Of a stretch of 64,000 bases of DNA, positions 1 to 12,490 are shown piece by piece; the first letter of the stretch is position 1; each line of letters opens with the position of its first letter. The notes under the pieces were generated by a model. The model worked only from the letters and a program-made list of their open reading frames with translations. It did not search any database and had not been told where the DNA came from. Position numbers and translations under genes: made by a program. This DNA is from Hydractinia symbiolongicarpus (Eukaryota > Cnidaria > Hydrozoa > Anthoathecata > Hydractiniidae). The DNA lies in assembly GCF_029227915.1 (NCBI RefSeq), contig NC_079879.1, forward strand, positions 16,804,001 through 16,868,000, in the 5' to 3' direction.

Positions 1-165
1 TTTCATTTTAGTTGACGTGGATGAAGAAGGAGACGTAGACATGAAGTTTAGCCATTGTTGTATTTTGTTTTTCTTTTAAAAATAATATATTTATTTTTTT
101 ATTAGCGCCCCGGCTTGAATTAGCGCCCCCTCTGAAAGGACGAAAATTAAATTAGCGCCCTGGCG
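1..165 (+). other. Tail of an acidic ORF followed by repeated GCGCCC motifs (probable transposon end cut by window edge)
   Basis: A frame open from the window edge encodes an acidic tail (VDVDEEGDVDMKF and a few more residues) and stops at about 79. It is followed by three copies of ATTAGCGCCC at about 103, 119 and 152. An ORF tail directly followed by short subterminal repeats is what the 3-prime end of a cut-and-paste transposon looks like. The family cannot be named from so little sequence. Confidence 0.3.
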
Positions 166-2462
166 CTAATTCAGATAACTACGGTATGCACCGAAGGTGT
201 CCGCTAATTGGAGAGTTGACTGCACAGCAAATGTTTTCTTTGAATAAAACATTCACACAAATACACTCTTGCATGACGAGCTTTGTATTTTTGCGTTCTT
301 TTTCACTGTTATAAAAAGGTCAAGAATTATTTAGATATTTCTTGATTTTTTTCGCAGCTTTTTTACGCAAATAAAATTTACCGGGTACATAATTTCGCTA
401 ATTTGAAAAAATCCGCGAAAATTTAGACGTGGCTTAAAAAAATGTCACGACTACAATCGCAGAACTATAAGAAACAGCCTAAAAAAATATTGATATAATA
501 TCACAACGGTATCCCCACCCCACTTGCCTATTGTTAATGTAGGATTCATGAACACGGCGAAAAAATATTGGGTGGGATTAATCCAGTACAAATTATTTCA
601 ACCGAAGCTACATCTTTTGGACAACCCAAGACAAGCAAATTACACAATATTTCTTGATAATAAAGGGAATTGATAAGTAAAACCAGTTTATTTGATGCAT
701 ATGTAAAATGAAAAACATGCTACAGATTAAAGAAATAAAAATCACATTAACATTAGAACATAGAAGACAAATCTATATTACATCGCATTTCTATGGGCAT
801 GCAATACACTGTTTTTATAAGAAACACAATTTTATAAAATCTGTCAGTGAGCAGTTGGAAAAAGAAATTGACACTATACATTTCTCAAAAACAAGAAATT
901 ATTCGTTGTATTATCCCCTGAAATTAAACATCTGCACAATACATATTTATGTTAAATATACACAAACTTTAGTAAATACATTAAGAACTCCACGTTACAA
1001 ATCGCAAAGGAGGTGAACATGGTAGACTTCATAATAAATAAGACGGCAGTGTTTCGCCTGAAAACTGGTGAGAAGGGTGAATTATCAACATTCAAACATT
1101 TCTTCAGGAGAAGGGAATTAGACAGTAAAAACCAAACACGTGTTCTACAGGTTATATGATGTCCAAAGCATCTTGCATAGGAAATATTCGACTGTTGCAG
1201 CTGTTTCATAAAACCAAAATTCTCACTAAATCAACTTAGATATCAAGTTTAACTGTCTATAAATGAATGAGAAATTCCAACTTCAATGATGTTCCTAAAA
1301 CAAAAAGAGAATTTTGATAAGGGACGAGAAATACATAACTTAAGAAAGTTTAGCCGAATTAATGAAAGTCGTTTCCTACAAAACATTTCGTAAATCGCGT
1401 GGTGAATGTTGATTTCAGGCTGAAAGTAGCTAAGAAGTTGATAATTGTAATATTAAAAAGTTACACCAGTACTTTTTGCATGTGAATCAATCAAAGTTTA
1501 ATTACATAAAAAATTGAATTTATTTAGCCAGATGCAATACTTAACTCTTTTAATGTTTAAGGCAAAATAAACCAAAAGGTTAACTTGCTCACACAAGCTA
1601 TAAAGTTGCATAGCTATTTAGCCAACTTTAAATAAGTAGAAAAATGTAATAAAAACATTGGCATTCTGCTTAACCTCTGATTTCTTAATTTTAACAAAGT
1701 AAAATATTTCAGAACTCGCTCTGACACCATGACAGATTTTATGTAGATGGGATTTCTATATTCAGTCACTTTCCCCTACGTTTTATTTATCCAACAAGGC
1801 ACATAAAACATCAACTATATATATTATCAATTTTAATGCTCTTACGGAATAAAGCTATAGCTATGTATAAAAAACATAAAAAATACTAAAATTAAAACAG
1901 TGAAAATAATTTGGAAACTATTATTTAAATTAGCCCAATTCAAAACAAAATTAAAACCAATGTTCACATCACCTCAAGTGTTTATAGCTAAATGCTGAAC
2001 AATTTTGGGGTTTTCATGAACCAGCTACTTCAAAACACAAACATCAAAATGGTGTTTGTATGACAATAAATTCATTCTTTTACTTTCCCTAATGATGCAC
2101 GTTTTCTTTGTTTTATTAGCTTTGTAGTCAGATAGTTTCACTTTAACTGGTTAACTTTCTTTCCCTTGTTTACATTCTCCCCAGAACTAAACCAATCTAA
2201 ACTTTTTAATAAGGTTGAACAGGCGGATTTAAAACATCGATGCTAACTTTGTAGAACTTCCATCTAATCCCTATTTAACTTGATTATGATACTATCTTAA
2301 AAATGCACCAATCCAATCATCTGATTCACTGAACAATATTTTGCATTAACAGCAAAACGAACGACATTTTATATAATTGTCAACGTCAGAGCAAAGGATT
2401 TTAGCTTTGACATAAATAACATTCTAGGATGTATTAATTTTATGTAAACAAATTGCCTAAAG
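166..2462. other. AT-rich intergenic stretch, no gene recognised
   Basis: Short chance frames only (for example 708-1016). No family motif, splice-bounded exon or conspicuous repeat was seen. Confidence 0.5.
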
Positions 2463-2857
2463 GGCCTGATACACTTGTATAATATCACTGAAATATACCT
2501 TATAATATCAATATAATTTCTTAATGTTTTAAATATGGTTATAATTTCTTATAATATAGCTATAATATGTATAATTTTAACACCTGACATGTGCTTCATA
2601 ACCTCATAATTTGCTGCATGGCTATATTTGAATAAAATCAAACGAGTTTGATTTTAACAATAATGTTGGTGATCTGGTTTCGAATGCCTTTTGTTTGTGT
2701 GACAATAGATCTATTATCTGCCAGCGTTGTTGTGGCAAAGATGTTATGAAATTAAATGAAATTATAACATACTATAACAAGTTATAAGTAAATTGTAGAA
2801 AAATTATAACTGTATTATAGAATATATATAATGATAGTATACAAGTGTATCCTGGCC
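2463..2857. mobile_element. Small non-autonomous inverted-repeat element (MITE), about 395 bp
   Basis: The left end GGCCTGATACACTTGTATA is matched in inverted orientation by the right end, which reads GGCCAGGATACACTTGTATA on the minus strand. The interior is AT-rich and rich in TATAAT/ATTATA words, with no coding potential. No clean target duplication was found, so the superfamily is open. Confidence 0.6.
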
Positions 2858-5800
2858 TTAAGAATATATTCTATTGGATATTGGAAATGTTGTCTGAAGG
2901 ATCAACATTTGATTTGTAAAAAAGGAACAAGGTGTATTCTTTGCAAAACAGCAGGAAAGTATTGTTGCCATGACAATGTGGAACTGATTAAGAAAGGTTA
3001 TGCAAAAAAAACGAAACTGAGGAGAGATTTGGGTGGTTTGGCGAAGAGCTAAAAAATATATTTGTGATTACTTGGAAAAAAAAATTCATATTATATCATC
3101 CAGAAATCTTCTCGTTTTTATTATTTCATAAAATATTATTATATATACGGAGAATAATGACTGAGCACAAGGATAAATTGATAAAAAGGTCATTCATTTG
3201 TCAAATCTTGTCTGTCATGACCGATGGCAGACTGTTTTACCAGTAAAATGAAAGAGGGTAAGTCGCGAATAAAAATTAAAATCATACTCAAAATAAAACA
3301 AAACATTCTTTTAAAAGTAGAGAAAGCAGAGTATAAGTATAAATAAAAGTTTTCGTAAAGTAAGTATATTTTTCACATTAAGGGTCTGTTATACGTAGCA
3401 AAATTTGTAATAGTAAATAGCTGTTGTTTAATAACTCTCAGTCAGTTTTATTTTTAATTCACTCTTTATACTATAAAACTACTAAAATACTACTACTTCA
3501 TACTATAAAATTTTATGAAAATTTTATAAAAATATTTTAAATTACTTAAACATTTTTCTTTACAGTTTTTTATTTATATTAATTTGACATTTATTGGTTT
3601 AATTTTAATAAAAATAACAACAGAAAAAAGCGTGTAATTATTGATCTGTTAAAGTTTGTACCTATATCTATTGTTTATTATCGCATATCTGATATACAAA
3701 CCTGTGCGCAATGCATAATAACAGCTGTTACTCATATTGCATTGCACAACCACTTGTGCAAGTACTTGTACTTTATTTGCTATTGCAAATTTTGACATGT
3801 GTAATGGACCCTTTTGAGGTTTCCAACTCTTGCTCACCTGGTTTCTGTTGGCTTCGCAAGTTCTTGTTTTAAACTCCTGACATTGATGATATTTTTTATG
3901 TTATTCAAGAAACTTTTGAATTCTTCGCATGAGAATAGATCCAAAATTTAACTTATTCAACTCAATATTTGTTCTAATTTATGTAACTTTCTTTTTGTAT
4001 ACATTGAATTGAGCTTACTCTAATGGAATGAGACCAGTGGAGTGCAAAGAAAAAGTATTGCAACACAAAAGTTTTTAATTAAAAACCCATGTTGTTTGGT
4101 TTTAATGGAAAACTGTAAGCTTTTTCGAGCTTTGCAAACTTTGTCCAACAATAGCTTTTTGTGCTGTTCAATCGGCTTATACTGAAAGTGGGTTAGAATT
4201 ATCAAATTATGACTTAAGTATCAAATTTGGCTTTATTTTATTGATTTGGGATTACCAAAAACTTGTTGTCACCTGATAAGCACTGCGTCAAGCCTCGCAA
4301 AATGCTCCACTACGTACTCGAACAGCTTGGGCTGCTCCTTTTTACAAATTTGAGAGGACTCATTAGGCAAAGTTGTAAGTTTTAGGGGAAATGTTTTCTA
4401 AATTAGCACACTAATTTAAGTTGATAAACTTTTTATGTCATGCTAATCAACAATGAATGATACTATATTTTGTGGCTCTTAATGGTACTAATTTCAACAG
4501 GTTATTGATTTGATTTTAATTTAGTATATCTACATGTTTTTGCAAATGTTGAGGAAATAAGTGAGACATTTCACCTGGTTAATTGCCCCTGCGACCAACA
4601 AGTAATCACCATGGTTATGGATGAAAACTTTAAATTTTGTTGCAGGACTGGGAGAAAATCATGGCTGCTCTAACCACAAAAAATTTGAAAACAACTCCAA
4701 TAGAAAGTCCAAGAACAACAATATTGTAAAACCCCCCGCCTTGTCGTTACCTTCAATCTAATCATTTTTTATTTTTCCTGTTGTTAAAGATTTTAAAGGA
4801 GAACAAACGAAAAAACTTGCAGGTTTTTTTGGTAATATTCTTACATATCACTAAAACAACATGGCATAAAAATTTTTCATTTTTTTATGTCCAAATTTTG
4901 TTCCCAAAAACGATAATTACATCAAACAAAAGCCAACTAGGTTCGTACATATTTTGTTAATTTGTGATGTCACACGCTTAATAGGACTTGCGCAGAATTT
5001 CTTGGCCTTTCCTAGAGTGATTAAAATTTAATCGCAAGGTTCAGGCAATGAAGAAGACAAGCTAAATTGCCAGAACAACATCACTGTAATAAAATAATTT
5101 TCAAGAATTTAACAACATGCACAGAGGTAAGCAGAGAAAAACTTTATGACTGTTTTTTGTTTTGTTTTGCTATCACAAAAACACTTCCATTACACTTTAT
5201 TGCGCATAACCATTTGAAGTTTTCCTTTCAAATTTAGCAAATTAAATGAAGCACTTGTTGTCTTTCAAGATGTTTTGATACAAAAATAACAAAAAAAATT
5301 TTATAATAAATTTGAATACATATAACAGTGAAACATCATTCTATTCTGCATAACATATTTATTTCAAAAGATAATAATTAAAATTATTCTTAGACAATCG
5401 CAAGAAGCACAGTTCTGCATTCCCTCGCTTTGTTAATTCAGAATGCGTTTGTTCACATCTCCGCAGACTTACATCACACAAGTTAGTATTTTACCGAATA
5501 GAATGCACTAATCGACACTGTTATGGTGGCGACCCTGAGACTACTTTGACCTTAAATACCTTGGGAACCAAACTCACAAATATTGTTATTACTAATTTTT
5601 AAATAAAAAACTTTCTTCCATATTTGACTTCATATTTTAGGAAATTGTTTTGGAAGGAATGTTATATGAAGGAATATTTTCAGTTATGCCTATAAATTAA
5701 ATTAAGAAATATATAGAACTTATCATTCATCGAATATATTTTAACAAAAATACAAACAAGAAACCGAATAAGAACCTTTCAGAACTAAAGACATTTTAAA

Positions 5801-6411
5801 TTTAGACCAAAATTAGTATGGCTTTAAAATCATTAATTATTCAAAGTATATACTTTAATTACTTTACTGTATAATAACTCGTAAAAGACAAATAGAACAG
5901 TTGCAGAGCAGTTATAACTTTACTTAGTCAACATTTTAATATAATGCTTCTTTTAAAAATAAAAAAATTAAAAGTGCACAAATCTTAAGTGAGACAGAAA
6001 AACGTCAAATAGGAAAAATAATAAATAAATATCTCACTAATAAGCTGTGAGACAACTCTTAACTACTTTTTATATTATAAGTTATTATATATAACTTTGA
6101 TAACAAAACAGGGGATGTTTACTTCAATACTTCGAGACCTCCAAGAATTAAAGTATGTAAGAACCTGCCCTTACATACACACTACACAACTTTCAATTTT
6201 TAAATTTAAAATTCAAATGTAAAATTTAGGGCATATACCATATGCAAATGGTGGTGTCTGTAGGGTAAAACTGGGTATTTTAATACTAATTTAGGTTTTT
6301 AAAGACTAACATTTATACTAAGGGTATTTTTTAAAGTATTTGCAATCCATGTTTCAGAGAAATTATTCAGCAGATAAGCCAGTTTAAAACTTAAGTTATA
6401 TTTGTTTAGTC
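2858..6411. other. AT-rich intergenic stretch, no gene recognised
   Basis: One short cysteine-rich frame (2831-3052, containing CILCKTAGKYCC) overlaps the end of the preceding MITE and matches nothing I recognise. The remainder shows only chance frames. Confidence 0.45.
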
Positions 6412-6466
6412 AAAAAAAAAAAAAAAAAAAAATAATAATAATCAAAAAAAAAAAAAAAAAAAAAAT
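6412..6466. repeat. Poly(A)/AAT simple repeat
   Basis: Two adenine runs of about 20 bases are separated by a short AAT-type spacer. It could be a slipped poly(A) tail of a lost retrocopy, but no body is visible next to it. Confidence 0.9.
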
Positions 6467-7125
6467 CTGTAATGAAAGAAAGCTTTTTCCCACAAAACTA
6501 ATGCCTTTTCCTTAATTTTGTTAAGAATAAAGAGTGTTGAAATAATGGGCAGTAAAGTTGATAAAAACCCAGGAGTCATAAAAACATATTGTTATAATGG
6601 TATAACCAAACAATGTTACAATAAAATAAAAATTAAAGAAAGGGTTTTCAAAATGCATTCTGTATTTGTTAAAAAATGACAAGTCAAGTTGAAAGAACAT
6701 AAAGTATATATCCTAAGTAGAGTTACAGTGCTTTCTAGTGAAAGACATTTAACCATAAGAATTTAATTTTTATAGCCAGATATTTGTTAACAAAGAGCTG
6801 CAAATAGTCTCATTTGCAACAAATTTGGCATTAGTTCCTTTGAAAATTACCTCATTAGCTAAAAATGCAGACATTCTTAGAGATTTATCTAGAAAGCAAG
6901 TTATTTATTTGGTGATAATAAGCAGGGGCAATTGTACTGAGTGGGGATTATCCTAGGTGGAAATTGCCCCCGGACAATTATCCCGGGAAATGGTCCTAGA
7001 TCTGCAAAAATGCTGTGAAAATTTTTTTTTTAAAAAAAAACAAATCAATTTCTTTGTGAATAAATACCTTTAAAGATTATTATGATTAAGCAAATTATAA
7101 CTCACCTAATTATAAGTCTAATTGA

Positions 7126-8412
7126 TCATTGCTCTGATTTTTCCTGACCTCCATTTGCCAGTATTTCTTCTTCCTTGGTTTCTGTATTTTCTACCTCAGC
7201 CACTTCTTCCACATTTTTATGTTCTTCAGTTTTAACCTCTGTGACATTTTCTGATTGAACGGGGCCTTCCCTTTCCTCTTTCTCAGCAGGATGTTCTTTC
7301 TCTTTTGGTTTGACACTTTTTGCCTTCTTTTTTCTAAAGCTAAATCCTTTTTTGAGTGTAGGCTCCTGTTTCTCTCCCAATATCATATCGTCCCAGTCCA
7401 TCCAGCATAACTCTTTTACTTTCTTAGTATAATCAATGAGATTTTTTGCACTTTCATTAATGAATTCTGCCAATGGTGACTCCAATCCACACCACAATAT
7501 ATTTGCAAGGAAACCAAATAACGCACAATCAAATGACGAAGGCTTATCACCAAGTATATATTCTTTATCACCAAGAATGTTGGAAATCGCCAAAATATCT
7601 TGTTCTGCAATCTTATAAATCTCTTCTGGTGTATGACGACCAATACCCTGCCCTTCCAAACTGGATCTCACCTTCCGTTGTTGCATCTTCATGCTTACGC
7701 TAAAACCTATACCTCCACCAGAAGCAGGAGCAATAAATTTTTTAAATTCATTGAAATTATCAATGTATCTGGTAAAGCACATAGTCCAATAGGTGTTTTC
7801 TTCAACCATAATTTTAACAGCCCTACCAATTGCTTGCTGTTCTGAACTAAATTCATTGTCCATATTTATATCAAATTTTTCATTTAAAAAATCTAATATA
7901 AGGTTAGAATCTGCTTTACGTTCACCTTGGTATTCAATCCATGGCATCTTTCCATTTTTCCCCATCTTGTATCCATACTGATTTTCATATGGGATTTTGT
8001 GCAAGCGCAAAAATGTTTCTAATTTTAAGCAAAATGGAGAAAGGTTAGGCACATTCTTGCTTGGTGGAAATTGATGCAATGTTACCTTAGGCATTGCTTT
8101 TTTCTCTTCCGAACTACTGCCAGTAATAACTTCACTTTCTGTTTCAACAGCAACTGGAATGTCACTCTCTTGGGTAACATTCTCTTTTTCTGAAGATACG
8201 ACTTCTTCTGACTTTTTAGTACTTTTATCGTTGTTCTCCTGCTCCCCTTCTTTTAAAACGGATACCAATTCTGGTTTGGGATGACTGTCGCCATTGACTT
8301 CAATAATTGTTGTTTCTTCTGTGATTACTGTTGTCCCATCTTCTGAAACAGAAGTTTCTACAGTTTTTTTCACAACTGTACCTTCAGTGTTAGTATTCTC
8401 TACAGTTTCCAT
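7126..8412 (-). CDS. FAXC-like (failed axon connections) GST-fold protein
   Basis: A 428-residue uninterrupted frame. Residues about 108-182 look like the thioredoxin-like N-terminal domain of the FAXC/metaxin/CDR group (LHQFPPSKNVPNLSPFCLK, then GKMPWIEYQGER). Residues about 190-340 match the helical GST C-terminal domain (RAVKIMVEENTYWT, GIGRHTPEEIY, GDKEYILGDKPSSFDCALFG). In Drosophila the family is linked to axon development; a biochemical activity is not established, and nothing here shows a glutathione-transferase site. Residues 1-107 and about 345-428 are low-complexity, rich in Glu, Lys and Thr/Val, and unlike the compact human protein. The ATG at 8412 is the first in frame. There is no intron: either this branch of the family is intronless or it is a retrocopy. 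The intact frame argues for a working gene. Confidence 0.9.
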   Translation of the reverse strand: METVENTNTEGTVVKKTVETSVSEDGTTVITEETTIIEVNGDSHPKPELVSVLKEGEQENNDKSTKKSEEVVSSEKENVTQESDIPVAVETESEVITGSSSEEKKAMPKVTLHQFPPSKNVPNLSPFCLKLETFLRLHKIPYENQYGYKMGKNGKMPWIEYQGERKADSNLILDFLNEKFDINMDNEFSSEQQAIGRAVKIMVEENTYWTMCFTRYIDNFNEFKKFIAPASGGGIGFSVSMKMQQRKVRSSLEGQGIGRHTPEEIYKIAEQDILAISNILGDKEYILGDKPSSFDCALFGFLANILWCGLESPLAEFINESAKNLIDYTKKVKELCWMDWDDMILGEKQEPTLKKGFSFRKKKAKSVKPKEKEHPAEKEEREGPVQSENVTEVKTEEHKNVEEVAEVENTETKEEEILANGGQEKSEQ

Positions 8413-8950
8413 AATAGCAGAAGTTCTGTACTTTTTGAAAACGCCCCTACCAATTTTTGAAGACTTTATTTTCTTTCACAGCCAACTTTTCAATTTTTAT
8501 TTATAAGTGTCTAAAAAAGTTCCTTTTGTTTTCGTAACCAATCATGTACTAGGTAATTGTCTTCCACGCACCAGATATTGAGGTAAATTACGCTGTTTTC
8601 CTGAAGCCGGGGGTAAGGTCTAAGAATGGGGGTTTGCATTTAATCAGACGTGTTCGGTAACAAATCATTTAGAAAATTCATTTTATTGTTTAAAGAAAAA
8701 AACTATATTTTTTACACCATACACAATATTTTTGCGTAACAAATTTTCTGTATCAACATATTCTTAATAATTGGAAGCCCTCCAAGTTTAACTTTATCAT
8801 TATCCATACCGATATGCTTATTGGCGGTTGCTCGATCGGAACTTTGTTGAATATTATATCGTGAGACAATAAAGAGACGACCCTTTTTAATTTTTTGTTA
8901 TGGGGCGCCAGCCTGACAATATGACTCACAACCAATTTCTATTAATCCAT
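8413..8950. other. Upstream region of the FAXC-like gene
   Basis: This should contain the 5-prime UTR and promoter of the minus-strand FAXC-like gene. No convincing TATA box or initiator stands out from the AT-rich background. Confidence 0.4.
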
Positions 8951-9009
8951 CCTCGTCCCCAGGGTTTGTTGCCTCTCGATGTCAAAAGGCAAAAAACCTG
9001 GGGACGAGG
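8951..9009. repeat. 59-bp imperfect palindrome with CCTCGTCCCCAGG arms
   Basis: CCTCGTCCCCAGG at the left is mirrored by CCTGGGGACGAGG at the right. The inner arms also pair, TTGCCT with AGGCAA. ATTAAT flanks both sides (8941-8946 and 9015-9020). It looks like the tip of a foldback transposon. A diverged relative of the arm appears near 16177. Confidence 0.6.
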
Positions 9010-10914
9010 TTGATATTAATCTTGTCCCCAGAAGTTTGCCACGGTGGCCAACAACTTCAAACAAAATAATTTTTTGTAAAATATTTTTTATAAGAAAAGT
9101 TCAAATTCTTCACATATGTTTTAAGTAGAGTAAGAAAATGAGAAATAAGACATATTCATAATGCCCATGGTCAAACCCTTATTAAATTCATTCTGTTCAC
9201 TTCCTTTTTTAATACAGGAAATGAGCGTTTAAATGCAATTATTAAAGTGGCTTACCAACAAATAACCTATATCGCAGAGGATTGTCTTTTCTAAAGTCAC
9301 TTGATGAGGATATCATTAGTACGCGACTACGACAAAATTAAGTCCAAAATTTAGTTGATTGGTTGCCATGGTTACCCGTTGCTAGGTAAAATAGGAGCAA
9401 AATATGACATTTTGCTGCTCGATGCTAAACCAAATAACTGAATAACGTGCCATATTTAGAGCGCCTTATTGGCCGCGTATGTTTCTGAAGGATCACGTGT
9501 AGTGATTGAGTGAAACGCATTTCCGTAAGACAACTGATGCGGTATTTTTTGGACGAAAAAAAGGCTAAAACAGGGAGAAACTGGACAAGATAACTGAAAG
9601 ACAAAACTTTTATCTGAAGATCGGTTTCAGTTAAGCACTAGGTAATACTGATGCCTGCATCCACAGAAGAAATTGTAAAGCATGTGTGCTTCGATCTTGA
9701 GAATTCTTGCTTCGTGTGGATTCCGAACTTAAACGGCAAAAAACGTGTTTAAAGATTATTTTATGGACATTCTTGACTTGTGGATCGACAAAAGTTGTAC
9801 GGCAGCACTATTTCAACCTAAAAAGCACCAAATACCTAGGTCTTAAATTGACAACGAGTAAACTCTGACGAGTTCACTTCGGAGAGTGCGTCGTTAAGAC
9901 AGCTTTCTGACAGCGTGTGGAACGACACTTTCAATATTCATAACTGTCATATATTGTCTTAGGAGGCCCTAAAGTATTATCTAGCTATTGCAAAGCATTA
10001 AACATCGACGGAGGGGCAAGAAAGCTGTCTAAATATGCGAAAATGGTTGCTATGAGCGTTGCTGTGCACTTATATTTGCTGTTGGTTGGAAAAAGTGCCA
10101 GATTGCGCAATAAAACCCGCATAAGCATAATAAGTGTCATAAGCACTACTTGTCACTGTATTCTAAGATGAATTTGCTGTCAGAAAACAGGTAAAAGACA
10201 ATTCTTAAAATTTAGACATTATTTAGTGGTAAACCACCTTAAATGTTTTACTACTAATTAGAGGAGTAGTTTACTTAGATTATAAACTTGAAAAATGCAA
10301 GATTCCATAAATTTTGATGCTGAAATGTTGTCGGTCATTTTGGTTGAAAATGATCAGAAAGTAGCAAGAGTGTTAACCTGGATCCAAGAATAATCCATAA
10401 ATTTAGCACTGTCATTCTTAGTTTTGATTTTAAAAATAGGAAAATTTGTTGTGCATATTAGAAAAATTTGTGTGCAACTAAAGTACTCAGATTTTCTCCT
10501 ACAATTTCTGACGTGTTCTTAACAAAATCACCCACCTGAAAAATGATAGCCATTTAATGTCCTTTATAAATATGTGGTTGAGTAAAGCTATTTCAGGATG
10601 TCACACAGCCCAGCATCAATTAATATATATGGATATATATATATATGGAAAGGTATAAAGATAAATGTTCACAAAAACTGAGTTTAGAGCAGTTTTAATA
10701 TAGCTACTTTTTTCGATACCTAAGCAAATATAGGCAAAAAATGAAAAATACCATTTTGGGACCTAACTTTGAACGCCGAATTCAGTATAAAAGCTACCGA
10801 TTTGTCAAACCTATCCCCGAAATTCTAAGAATATATACCCTAAAGTTACTAAAAGTCCATATAATCCTTATTATTCGGAAGAGGTGAGCCGAAAATCTCA
10901 TTTTTGGGCCCTCA
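9010..10914. other. Non-coding stretch, higher GC than surroundings
   Basis: No ORF of note. The section 9.3-10.1 kb is less AT-rich than its neighbours and carries the X-box/CCAAT pair listed separately. It could be a regulatory region or an unrecognised promoter. Confidence 0.35.
9356..9375 (-). promoter_or_regulatory. RFX X-box-like palindrome next to a CCAAT box
   Basis: On the minus strand the 14-mer GTAACCATGGCAAC (9362-9375) fits the RFX X-box consensus GTNRCC-N2-RGYAAC at every constrained position. An inverted CCAAT (ATTGG, 9358-9362) abuts it. Both are motif matches only; no gene start was recognised nearby. Confidence 0.35.
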
Positions 10915-11110
10915 GCCCATGGCCTAAGGATAAAAATGAAAAAGAAGCGTCATTGAATTTTGATGACGTCAGAAACCTATCCACAAAAAAATTGGAACTT
11001 TGTTTTCACGTTGCCTTTATTGTGTAGAGCTTAAGCTGCTGATCAAGAAAATGTGCATGATCATGTGCTTTTGATGAGCGTTTATAGTGAGATACAAGGG
11101 TTTAAAAAAA
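10915..11110 (+). repeat. Dispersed repeat family, copy A
   Basis: Shares long stretches with the copy at 21.4 kb, including GTTTTCACGTTGCC, CTGCTGATCAAGAAAATGT and GAGATA-AAGGGTTT, in the same order. It is non-coding. Confidence 0.75.
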
Positions 11111-11569
11111 ACGAAACAAAAATAGTCTCAAAGTTTTTTTTGTTTACCTACTTTCGAATGTCGTTAAATCGTTGAAAATTATTTTTTATACAATGTTGTT
11201 GTTATACTGGAAATTAACTTGTCTTCTTCATTGCTCAAATCTCGCGATAAATTATAATCTCTCTAGGGAGACTAAGAAGTGAGAGCATCCTCACAAGTCC
11301 TGGCTGAGCTATGTACGCCGTGTGACGTCACAAATCACAAATCGATAATGCCGACGGCCGTTAATGTAATTGTCTTTTTGGGGACGAAATTTGGACATGT
11401 TTTAAGTGATACGTACGAATGTTTTTATATATGTAGTTTTTGAATTTCCGCGCCCGAAGGCGTAGGAAATTCTTTAAAACCGTCGTTTTTTTCTTTTAGA
11501 GCATTTTTTGAGAAAAAATCGACCCTGGGATTTCACGTTGGTCCGTCACAGATGTAAACTTCGTACCCA

Positions 11570-12490
11570 AGCTCCTTAACTACTGGGAAGTCTAGTATTG
11601 ACGCTTCAGGCCAAAATTGGTATTTGTTTTCGACAAAATTTGGCACAGTTAACAAAAAAAGTATGCTGAACATAATGGTGGCATAATAATTTTGAGTTTT
11701 GTCACCTAAATGTCATTTTAGGCCAAAATTGGTCCAAAAATTAGAACTACTTTATTTTCAACAAAATTTGGAACAGTTAACAAATAAAGTATGCTGAACA
11801 TGATGGTGACATCAAAATTTTGATTTCTTGTTACCTAAATGTCATTTTAGGCCAAAATTGGTCCAAAAATTAAAACTACTTTATTTTTGACAAATTTTGG
11901 CACAATTAACAAAAAAAGTATGGTGAACATGATGGTGACATCAAAATTTCGGTTTTTTGCCACCTTAAATGTCATTTTAGGCCAAAATTGGTCCAAAAAT
12001 TAAAACTACTTCATTTTCAACAAAAATTGGCAAAGTTAACAAAAAAAGTATGCTGACATAATGGTGACATCAAAATTTTGATTTTTGTCACCTAAATGCC
12101 ATTTTAGGCCAAAATTGGTCCAAAAATTAAAACTACTTCATTTCCAACAAAAATTGGCAAAGTTAACAAAAAAAGTATGCTGAACATAATGGTGACATCA
12201 AAATTTTGATTTTTGTCACCTAAATGCCATTTTAGACCAAAATTAGTCCAAAAATTAAAACCACTTCATTTTCGGCTAAATCTGGCACGGTTAACAAATA
12301 AAGTATGCTGAAAATAATGATGGTACAAAAGTTTGATTTTTTGTCACCTAAATGTCATTTCAGGCCAAAATTTATCCAAAAATTAAAACTGCTTTATTTT
12401 CGACAAAAATTGACACAGTTAATAAAAAAAGTATGCTGAAAATGATGGTTACATCAAAATTTAGATTTTTTGTCAACTAATGCCGTTTAA
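11570..12490. repeat. Tandem array, seven copies of a 128-bp unit
   Basis: The marker GTATGCTGAA (or a one-base variant) recurs near 11661, 11789, 11918, 12048, 12175, 12303 and 12431, so the period is 127-130 bp. Each unit contains TTAGGCCAAAATTGGTCC, an A-rich block before GTATGCTGAA, and a GTGACATCAAAATTTTGATT block. The copies differ by scattered substitutions and 1-3 bp indels. The array lies between two GGAAATTC-type flanks (about 11.44 and 12.73 kb), suggesting it is the interior of a larger element. Confidence 0.9.

Noticed and set aside
2831-3052. 73-codon cysteine-rich frame
   Set aside because: Starts inside the end of a MITE, matches no family known to me and has no splice or expression signal; treated as chance.
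11570-12490. CRISPR-like array
   Set aside because: The 128-bp units are contiguous tandem repeats with no unique spacers, in an animal genome.
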